This document shows positions 56,522-64,000 of a stretch of 64,000 nucleotides of DNA, in pieces. Each line of letters begins with the position of its first letter. The first letter of the stretch is position 1. Position numbers and translations under genes: made by a program. The DNA lies in the NCBI RefSeq assembly GCF_025997855.1, contig NZ_AP026560.1:150001-214000 (forward strand). Direction: 5' to 3'. Source of the stretch: Deinococcus aetherius. GTDB taxonomy: Bacteria > Deinococcota > Deinococci > Deinococcales > Deinococcaceae. The notes below the pieces were generated by a model. It saw only the letters and a program-made list of their open reading frames with translations, made no database searches and was not told where the DNA came from.

Positions 56522-59044
56522 ATGCGACGTGTGACCCTGCCGCCCGCCTCTCCCCCTCCCGCGCCCTGGCGGGTGGTGGTGCCCCTTCCTGTGCCCGCGC
56601 TCGACTACGTCCCTCCCCACGGACGGGGGGGAGCGGTGCCCGTGGGCTGCCGGGTCCTCGTGCCCTGGCGCGGGGAACTCGCGGTGGCCCTGGTGGTGGG
56701 TGAGGGAGACCCGCACGGCGCCCACCGCCTGCGTGAGGCGGTCCACGTCCTCGACGACGAGGAGGAACCGTGGGTGCCCCCCGCCACGGTGGAGGCGGTG
56801 TGTACCTGGGCCCGGGACGCCCGCCTCCCCGCTGGGCTGGTGTGGGGCGACCTGCTGGGCGCGGGCTGGACGGCCCGGTACGACCACCGCGTTCGGGCGG
56901 TGCCGGGCGCCGACCTGAGCGCCTTCGGTCGTCGCGCCCCGACGGGGGAGTGGGCGAGCGCCCGTGACTTTTCCCCCGCCCTCCTCGACGCGGTCCGCGA
57001 GCAGGGTCTCTTGGAGGAAGACTTCCGGCCCACCTCGCGCACCCGGGGGCTGGTCCGCGCCCGCCCCCTGGACGCCGTGCCCGCCGCCGCGAGGACCACG
57101 ACCGTCCTCCAGGCCGATCCCGAGGCCCCCGGCACCCTGACCCCCAAGGGGCGGCAGGCCTGGGCCTGGCTTGCCGAGCAAGGACCGCAGCCCACGCTGA
57201 GCGCCTGGGCGAGGGGGGCGGGGGTGGGCACCGGGGTGGTGTCCGGCGTGGTGAGCGCGGGCGGGGCGGAACACGTTGAGGTGGAGGCAGCCCCCCCCGC
57301 CGCCTGGACGTGGCTCAGCGAGCACGGTCCCGTCGAGTCCCTGAGCGCGTGGGCGAACGGGGCGACGGCGGACGGGGTGCCCCTGTCGCCGACCGGGGCG
57401 GGGAGCCTCGTCGCGCGGGGGTGGGCGGACGCCGTGCAGGAGGCGGCCCCGCCCCCACCTCTCCCCGAGCCGGGGGCGCCCTGGCTCACCCACGATCCCG
57501 ACCGTCTGCCCGAGGCTGCGGCGTGGCGGTTGCACGGCGGTCGTTCCCTGTCCCGCTTCCGCACCCTCGCCCCGCGCATCTCCCGCCTGCTCGCCCAGGG
57601 GCGCGGCGTCCTCGTCCTCGCCCCGGATCACGCGACCCTGCGCCGGGCCTGGGAGGGGCTGTCCGGGCTCGCCGAAACGGCGGGCACCCGCGCCGTGCCC
57701 ATCAGCGGGGCGCTGAGCGACGGGCAGCGCGAGCATGCCTGGAACCTGATCCGCTCGGAGGAGGCGCGGCTGGTGATTGGCAGCTACCTCGCCCTGACCG
57801 CCTCCCTCCCCGACCCCGCCCTGATCGTCGTGCTGGAGGAGGCGAGCGACGCCTACAAGCTCGCAGCGGGTTCGCACGCCTTCATCCCCGACGTGGCCGC
57901 GCGGGTGGCACAGGCCCACGACGCCGCCCTTGCCCTGGTGGGAAGTGCCCCCGCCGCCGAGAGCGTGCCCCTGCCCGGCGCGGTGCTCCCTCCGCCCCGG
58001 GCCCGGGTGCATGTGGTGGACTACGCCAACCCGCCCGAGCAACCCGAACTCGGGCCGCTGAGCGGTGTCCACCTCACCCCCGGCGACCTGGGCTACCCGG
58101 TCAGCCACGACCTCGCGCGCCTCCTGCGGCAGGTGCAGGAACGCGGGCGGCAGGCGGCGCTGCTCGCCCCCCGGCGGGGGTACTCGGCCCTGCTGCGCTG
58201 CCCGACCTGCGAGCACACGCCCCAGTGCCGCAACTGCGACGTGGCGCTGCGCTTCCACCAGGAGACCCGGCAGCTCACCTGCCACCAATGCGGCTACCGT
58301 GAGTCCGTTCCCGACCGCTGCGACGTGTGCGGCGAGCAGATGTGGAAGGCGCGCGGCCCCGGCACCGAGTGGATTGCCCAGACGGTCGAGAAGCTCGCCC
58401 CCGGCCTCCCCGTCTACCGCTACGACCGCGACCGTCAGGACGACCTCGCGCCCCTCCACGCGGGGGAGAGCGGTGTGGTCGTCGGCACCCAGCTCCTCCT
58501 CTCGCAGGACGCGCCGCCCAACCTGGCATTGATCGGCGTGACCCTGGCCGACACCTGGCTCAACCTCTCCGACTTCCGCGCCTCCGAGCGGTACCACCGT
58601 CTGCTGCGCCAGCTCGCGGAGTGGCACCCCGAACGCGCCCCCCTGCTCGTCGTGCAGACCTTCCAGGCCGACCACCCGGCGCTGAAGGTCCTCGTCGAGG
58701 GCCGCGACGCCCTGGCCTACCCCGCCGCCGAGGAACGGGTGCGCGCCGCCCTGGGGTATCCGCCCCACGCCCGCCTCGCCCAGGTCGAGGTCGCCGCCCG
58801 CGATCCCGTGCGGGCAAAGGTGGCCGCCCAGGAGGTGTTCGACGCCCTGCACGGGGCCGGGGCGCACGCGCACGAGGTCCTGGGCCCCGCGCCCAGCCCG
58901 GTCGCCCGGTTGCGCGGCGTGTACCCCTACCACCTCCTGCTGCGGGCCCGCGACGACGCCCGGCTCTCCCAGCTCCTCGCCACCCTCGACCGCTCGTGGA
59001 AGGCGCGGGTGCGGGTGGACGTGAATCCGCGCGGGGGGCTGTAG
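56522..59044 (+). CDS. priA: Primosomal protein N' (PriA), ATPase motifs missing
   Basis: An 840-aa PriA homologue that recruits the replisome at stalled forks. The N-terminal DNA-binding 3'BD (VVPLPVPALDYVPP, GCRVLVPWRGELAVALVVG) and the eight-Cys zinc region (LRCPTCEHTPQCRNCDVALRF, LTCHQCGYRESVPDRCDVCGE) are kept. Where Walker A should be, the sequence is LHGGRSLSRFRTLAPRISRLL. The DEEH motif is replaced by LEEASDAYK. So it is a pseudohelicase, as described for D. radiodurans PriA. GTG 56531 is an alternative start. Confidence 0.93.
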   Translation: MRRVTLPPASPPPAPWRVVVPLPVPALDYVPPHGRGGAVPVGCRVLVPWRGELAVALVVGEGDPHGAHRLREAVHVLDDEEEPWVPPATVEAVCTWARDARLPAGLVWGDLLGAGWTARYDHRVRAVPGADLSAFGRRAPTGEWASARDFSPALLDAVREQGLLEEDFRPTSRTRGLVRARPLDAVPAAARTTTVLQADPEAPGTLTPKGRQAWAWLAEQGPQPTLSAWARGAGVGTGVVSGVVSAGGAEHVEVEAAPPAAWTWLSEHGPVESLSAWANGATADGVPLSPTGAGSLVARGWADAVQEAAPPPPLPEPGAPWLTHDPDRLPEAAAWRLHGGRSLSRFRTLAPRISRLLAQGRGVLVLAPDHATLRRAWEGLSGLAETAGTRAVPISGALSDGQREHAWNLIRSEEARLVIGSYLALTASLPDPALIVVLEEASDAYKLAAGSHAFIPDVAARVAQAHDAALALVGSAPAAESVPLPGAVLPPPRARVHVVDYANPPEQPELGPLSGVHLTPGDLGYPVSHDLARLLRQVQERGRQAALLAPRRGYSALLRCPTCEHTPQCRNCDVALRFHQETRQLTCHQCGYRESVPDRCDVCGEQMWKARGPGTEWIAQTVEKLAPGLPVYRYDRDRQDDLAPLHAGESGVVVGTQLLLSQDAPPNLALIGVTLADTWLNLSDFRASERYHRLLRQLAEWHPERAPLLVVQTFQADHPALKVLVEGRDALAYPAAEERVRAALGYPPHARLAQVEVAARDPVRAKVAAQEVFDALHGAGAHAHEVLGPAPSPVARLRGVYPYHLLLRARDDARLSQLLATLDRSWKARVRVDVNPRGGL

Positions 59045-59167
59045 GGGGGAGTTGGGGATCAGGGGGAGACTCCCCGGCAGATGCCTGAGCCGGGTCCCCT
59101 TCTCATCCCTCATTTCTCACCCCTAATCCCTTCTTTCAGCCTGCTCGGTTCACCTGAGCCCCTGGGC

Positions 59168-59173
59168 TAAACT
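59168..59173 (+). promoter_or_regulatory. -10 box of the metallophosphoesterase gene
   Basis: TAAACT, seven bases before ATG 59181. Confidence 0.55.
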
Positions 59174-59180
59174 GCCCCCC

Positions 59181-59915
<735 letters not shown>

Positions 59916-59955
59916 GGAACATGGGGAGTAAACCGTGGGTCGTGGCAAGAGAAAA

Positions 59956-59999
59956 CCCCGCACGTAGCGGGGCCTTTTTATCTTTTTTTATTTTTTAAG
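59956..59999. terminator. Terminator between convergent genes
   Basis: CCCCGC and GCGGGG around ACGTA, then CCTTTTTATCTTTTTTTATTTTTT. It lies between the metallophosphoesterase and the convergent VC0807-like gene and has a long T-run on the plus side. Confidence 0.9.
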
Positions 60000-60001
60000 G
60001 T

Positions 60002-60808
<807 letters not shown>

Positions 60809-60887
60809 GACCGACAGTCTCTCATGGGCGGATGTGCGTTCCTGGGGGGTGGAGTAGGAAAGATGGGCGAGGCCTCCCCCGCCCGCC

Positions 60888-62303
60888 TCAGTCGTCGTGC
60901 CCCGGGCTCGCCTGCCCGCGCTTCCCGCTGACCTCCTCGCGCACCTCGGCGATGAAGTAGGTGCAGGCCTCGGCGCAGGGGATGGCGCCCGGCACGCCCG
61001 AGAAGAAGGTGCGGGTCAACTTCTCCCCGGCCCACAGCCGGGTCTTGAGGCAGCCGCTGCACACATCCTTCGCCACGTCCTCGACCTGCTCGGGGGTGGC
61101 ACGGGTGACCTTGGTGTAGATGCCGGTCTGGCGGCGGGCGGTCGTGGGCCAGGGGGTCGCCCGCAGGGTGTGGCAGTGCTGCGCGTAGCCCTCCTCCACC
61201 ACGGCGGGATAGAGGTAGTGGACGCCGCGCGGGAGGTCCGCCTCCGAGAGCACCGCCCGCCAGCCGCGCGGCAGGTTGCGCAGGGTGTGGACTGGGCGGT
61301 GGTGCCCGCCCTCGTCCCGCCGGGCCAGGTCACGCAGGCCCTCGGGGGTGACGACGGTGGTGAGGTCGTCGGTGGGGCGCCCCTCGTCGAGGGCGTGCCT
61401 CAGCTCGAACATGCCCGCGTGCGGGGTGACCACCGCCTCCCCGACCCGGGTGCCCCGGCGGGCCAGGTCGAGGAAGGCGGCCCAGGCCTGGGCGTGCCCC
61501 CGCTCCTCGTCCCCGCCCCGCTCCGATGCCCCGCGCGCCTCCTCGGCGAGATGCAGCACCACGTCGGCGACCGAAGGATGGGTGCCCACCGGCCTCGCGT
61601 AGTACACCGTCTGCGGCCCGTGCGGGTTCTCGGGGAACTCGGTCACCTCGCCCGTCAGGCCCATGTCCTCGGGAATTGTCTCCAGGGTGTGCCACCCCTC
61701 CGAGGCGAAGAAGGGCACGACGACCACCCGGGGGGCGCGGACCCGCTCGGGCCAGCCTCCCACCTTGGGCTCCTCGTCGAGGAAGAGCGCGTGGACCTCG
61801 GCGAAGAGGCCGCTCTCCCGCAGGCGGTCTGCGTTGCCGTAGATCACCCGGTTGGAGTTCTCGTTGCGGGTGGTGCCGTGCCCGAGCACGACCAGGGCGG
61901 TGTCTTGCGCGTTCAGGTCAGGCAGGACCTCGCGCGCCCGCTCCAGGATCACGTCGCTCATGCCCGGGTGAACGCCGTAGGGCAGGGTGTATCGTACCGT
62001 CCGCCCGCCCAGGACCCGCGCCACACCCCCCGGCGGCACCGGGCCCTGGTGACCCAGGCCGAGTTCGCGCGGGATCACCGTCTCGGTGAAGTAGCCCTCG
62101 GAGATGAACATGGGGATCACCGTCACGTCGGTGCTGGCGGTGGTCTTGAGGACCTGGCGCAGGGACGGTTCTTCCTTCCAGTAGCCCTCCACGACCTCGT
62201 CGAAGAGGCCCCGCCCGCGCAGCAGCTCCGCGTAGCGGTACACCGCGCCCGCCGACTCGCCGTTGAGGTGTGAGCCGTGACCGACCAAGACGAGAGAACG
62301 CAT
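60888..62303 (-). CDS. CbiX-type sirohydrochlorin chelatase with Cys-rich C-terminal region
   Basis: A 471-aa protein from ATG 62303. Two CbiX-type domains: the first has [12 protein letters not shown], the second [15 protein letters not shown], each with the metal-binding His. The C-terminal region differs from normal chelatases: it ends in [10 protein letters not shown] and [10 protein letters not shown], four cysteines able to hold an Fe-S cluster. This is the architecture of D. radiodurans DR2241. It would insert Co or Fe/Ni into sirohydrochlorin; the cluster's role is unclear. Confidence 0.87.
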   Translation of the reverse strand: MRSLVLVGHGSHLNGESAGAVYRYAELLRGRGLFDEVVEGYWKEEPSLRQVLKTTASTDVTVIPMFISEGYFTETVIPRELGLGHQGPVPPGGVARVLGGRTVRYTLPYGVHPGMSDVILERAREVLPDLNAQDTALVVLGHGTTRNENSNRVIYGNADRLRESGLFAEVHALFLDEEPKVGGWPERVRAPRVVVVPFFASEGWHTLETIPEDMGLTGEVTEFPENPHGPQTVYYARPVGTHPSVADVVLHLAEEARGASERGGDEERGHAQAWAAFLDLARRGTRVGEAVVTPHAGMFELRHALDEGRPTDDLTTVVTPEGLRDLARRDEGGHHRPVHTLRNLPRGWRAVLSEADLPRGVHYLYPAVVEEGYAQHCHTLRATPWPTTARRQTGIYTKVTRATPEQVEDVAKDVCSGCLKTRLWAGEKLTRTFFSGVPGAIPCAEACTYFIAEVREEVSGKRGQASPGHDD

Positions 62304-62310
62304 ACGGCGC

Positions 62311-62316
62311 AATCTA
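62311..62316 (-). promoter_or_regulatory. -10 box of the chelatase gene
   Basis: TAGATT on the minus strand, seven bases before ATG 62303. Confidence 0.5.
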
Positions 62317-62463
62317 ACGTCATGTCAGGCGCGCGATTGTCCCGCCTCACCCTCTCGCCCGCCCCCATGAATCGCCCTGAAGTGTGCCCTCACACCCGTT
62401 ATGGGAGAGATGCGTAGGTTGGGAGGCGTCCGCACGTCACTTCACTCCCCAGGAGGTTTCCCC

Positions 62464-62889
62464 ATGTTTTTCGACCAACGTGACCGCCACGAGCAGATGG
62501 CCCGCCTCGACCCCCGCGACACCAACATGGACGGGATGGTGAGCCCCCAGGAGGCCGCCGCCTACATTCAGGAGTACATGCAGAACGCCTCGCCCCAGGA
62601 GCGGCAACAGCTCATGCAGGAGTACTTCCAGCAGCTCCCTCCCGATCAGCGCCAGCAGATGGGGGACGCCATGGTGCAAAGCCCCTACAGCCCGGTGCAG
62701 AACGTCCGTTACGACGACCCGAATGACCTCGCCGACGCCTACACCCGCACGGCGCAGGCTCCGATGCAAGACGGCCGCAGCCCGCTGGAAGCCGCCTTCG
62801 GGCAGGGCGGGGCGCTCGGCAACCCGCTCGTCAAGGCCGGACTGGTCGGCTTGGCCGGGATGATCGGCAGCCGCCTGCTCCGGCGCTGA
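62464..62889 (+). CDS. Small protein with EF-hand-like calcium loop
   Basis: A 141-aa protein. ATG 62464 is chosen because AGGAGG precedes it by six bases; the in-frame ATG at 62401 lacks this. Residues about 18-29 read D-T-N-M-D-G-M-V-S-P-Q-E, matching the D-x-N/D-x-D-G-x-hydrophobic-x3-E calcium loop. A Gln/Glu-rich middle (QYMQNASPQERQQLMQEYF-like) and a C-terminal Gly-rich hydrophobic segment (LVKAGLVGLAGMIGSRLL) follow. Function unknown; similar proteins occur in Deinococcus. Confidence 0.75.
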   Translation: MFFDQRDRHEQMARLDPRDTNMDGMVSPQEAAAYIQEYMQNASPQERQQLMQEYFQQLPPDQRQQMGDAMVQSPYSPVQNVRYDDPNDLADAYTRTAQAPMQDGRSPLEAAFGQGGALGNPLVKAGLVGLAGMIGSRLLRR

Positions 62890-62901
62890 TCCTTCCCCCT
62901 T

Positions 62902-62929
62902 GCCCCCGGCTCGCGCGGCCGGGGGTTTC
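62902..62929 (+). terminator. Terminator after the EF-hand-like gene
   Basis: CCCCCGGC and a GC loop pair with GGCCGGGGG, followed by TTTCG; 12 bp after the stop codon. Confidence 0.65.
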
Positions 62930-62990
62930 GCCATCCTTGCCCCCGGGGCGATGGGGCGAGGGGTTGCGATTGCGGGCTTAACTCAGCCGC

Positions 62991-62996
62991 TACAAT
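62991..62996 (+). promoter_or_regulatory. -10 box of the M20 peptidase gene
   Basis: TACAAT, eight bases before ATG 63005. Confidence 0.5.
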
Positions 62997-63004
62997 CGCC
63001 CGCG

Positions 63005-64000
63005 ATGCCCCTCTCGTACCTCACGCGCATCGCGCAGACGCCCGCCCCGACCTTCGAGGAGGAGGCGCGCGCCGCGCTGATGATGCACCTGTGGGGCGAC
63101 CTCGGCTACCGCACCGAGCGCGACGAGGTGGGCAACGTCCTCACCCGCCTGACCCCCCCGGGCACCGAGGGCCGCCCCGCCCTCCTCCTTGCCGCCCACC
63201 TCGATACGGTGTTCGCCCGGGGCACTGACGTCACCGTGCGCGAGGAGCGCGGTCGCCTGATCGGCCCCGGCGTCGGCGACAACAGCGCCAGCCTCGCCGT
63301 CGTGACTGCCCTGCTGGAGGACCTGCGCGGGCAGGAGGGCACCCTGCGCCGCCCCCTCTGGGTCGCCGCCAACGTGGGCGAGGAGGGCCTGGGCGACCTG
63401 CGCGGGGCCAAGCACCTCCTCGCCCGATACCGCCCGGAACTGGGAGCCTTCATCGCCGTGGACGGGTACCTCGGCGTGGCAGTCACCCGGGCCGTCGGGG
63501 TGCGGCGCTACCGGGCCGTCTTCCTGGGGCCGGGTGGGCACTCCTGGGGCGATCAGGCGCCGAGTGCCCTGCACGCGCTCGGGGTGGCGATCAGCGCCCT
63601 GTACGCGCTGCGCCGCCCCCTCTCCCCACGCACCACCCTCAACGTGGGGCTCGCCTCGGGGGGCACGAGCGTGAATTCCATCGCCGGGAGTGCCGAACTC
63701 CTCCTCGATCTGCGCTCGCTCGACCCGCAGGTGCTCGCCGACCTCGACGCGCGGGCGCAGGCGGCCATCCACTCCGCCGCTCGTGAGGTCGGGGTCAACG
63801 TCCACCTGGAGCGGGTGGGTGACCGCCCCGGCGGCGACCTGGGGGCCGAGCCCCTGCTCGACCTCGCCCGGGACGCCGCTTCGGAGCACCACACCGACCT
63901 GCGCCTCGCGTCGAGCAGCACCGACGCCAACGCCGCCGTGCCCCACGCCCTCCCCGCCATCGCGGTCGGCGTCTACCGGGGCGGCAACGCCCACCGCGAG
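63005..64000 (+). CDS. M20-family zinc peptidase (partial, runs off the window)
   Basis: At least 332 aa with no stop before the window end. Metal-binding motifs are LLLAAHLDTVF (H-x-D), GVGDNSASLA (metal-bridging D), GEEGLGDLRG (catalytic EE) and the VFLGPGGHSWG lid-domain motif. The residues ASSSTDANAAVPHALPAIAVG near the end match the last conserved block of M20 dipeptidases. The gene is nearly complete. It hydrolyses peptides or acyl-amino acids; the exact substrate is unknown. Confidence 0.88.
   Translation, partial: MPLSYLTRIAQTPAPTFEEEARAALMMHLWGDLGYRTERDEVGNVLTRLTPPGTEGRPALLLAAHLDTVFARGTDVTVREERGRLIGPGVGDNSASLAVVTALLEDLRGQEGTLRRPLWVAANVGEEGLGDLRGAKHLLARYRPELGAFIAVDGYLGVAVTRAVGVRRYRAVFLGPGGHSWGDQAPSALHALGVAISALYALRRPLSPRTTLNVGLASGGTSVNSIAGSAELLLDLRSLDPQVLADLDARAQAAIHSAAREVGVNVHLERVGDRPGGDLGAEPLLDLARDAASEHHTDLRLASSSTDANAAVPHALPAIAVGVYRGGNAHRE

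Overview
The window is chromosomal DNA of a Deinococcus-like bacterium. The evidence is the very high GC coding sequence, a DnaE interrupted by an intein, a PriA without helicase ATPase motifs, a CbiX-type chelatase fused to a four-cysteine C-terminal region, and many genes whose -10 box (TANNNT) lies only 6-8 nt before the start codon, as expected for leaderless mRNAs. I cannot name the species.

Layout: 1-1.0 kb ddl. 1.1-9.1 kb a TetR regulator followed by a tightly coupled efflux operon (two TolC-like outer-membrane factors, a lipoprotein adaptor, an RND pump); the same 23-bp operator-like site lies before tetR and before the first tolC gene. 9.2-11.2 kb two HExxH metalloproteases and a small Pro-rich protein. 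11.4-15.2 kb a minor-pilin operon. 15.3-17.0 kb a dynamin-like GTPase. 17.06 kb a tRNA-Thr(CGT) whose 3' end is the attachment site of a 7.2-kb integrated element (17.1-24.4 kb). The element is bounded by a perfect 46-bp direct repeat and carries an AT-rich gene with a HEPN-like R-x4-H motif, a tyrosine integrase with an HTH partner, a helicase/primase replication module, an excisionase-like protein and paired arm-type repeats at both ends. This element is the most interesting accessory region.

24.5-30.5 kb is mostly housekeeping: PlsC-like acyltransferase, VKOR-like protein, DedA, rpoZ, cation/proton antiporter, and AMIN/amidase cell-wall hydrolase. 31.0-36.3 kb dnaE with a 435-aa intein. 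36.3-37.7 kb an AT-rich island with a long inverted repeat (possible structured RNA), a possible 78-aa gene and an unrecognised 265-aa gene. 37.7-38.6 kb a Doc toxin-antitoxin pair preceded by the wreck of a second antitoxin. 38.6-43.5 kb PilT paralogue, DUF488, DinB-like, hexapeptide acyltransferase, isochorismatase-like and FabI genes. 43.7-46.5 kb a nested transposon: an IS30-family element (exact ends, CTG duplication) inside orfB of an IS3-family element, which appears to have interrupted a small chromosomal gene upstream of fabI.

46.6-64 kb: laccase-domain protein and YqeG-like phosphatase, PilB and PilT motors, histidine phosphatase, YjbQ, penicillin acylase, EamA transporter, PriA, metallophosphoesterase, VC0807-like membrane protein, CbiX-type chelatase, an EF-hand-like protein, and an M20 peptidase cut by the window end.

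The minor pilins with PilB and two PilT-type ATPases form most of a type IV pilus/DNA-uptake machine, although the major pilin, PilQ, PilC and PilM-P are not here. No CRISPR array, rRNA or phage structural genes were seen.
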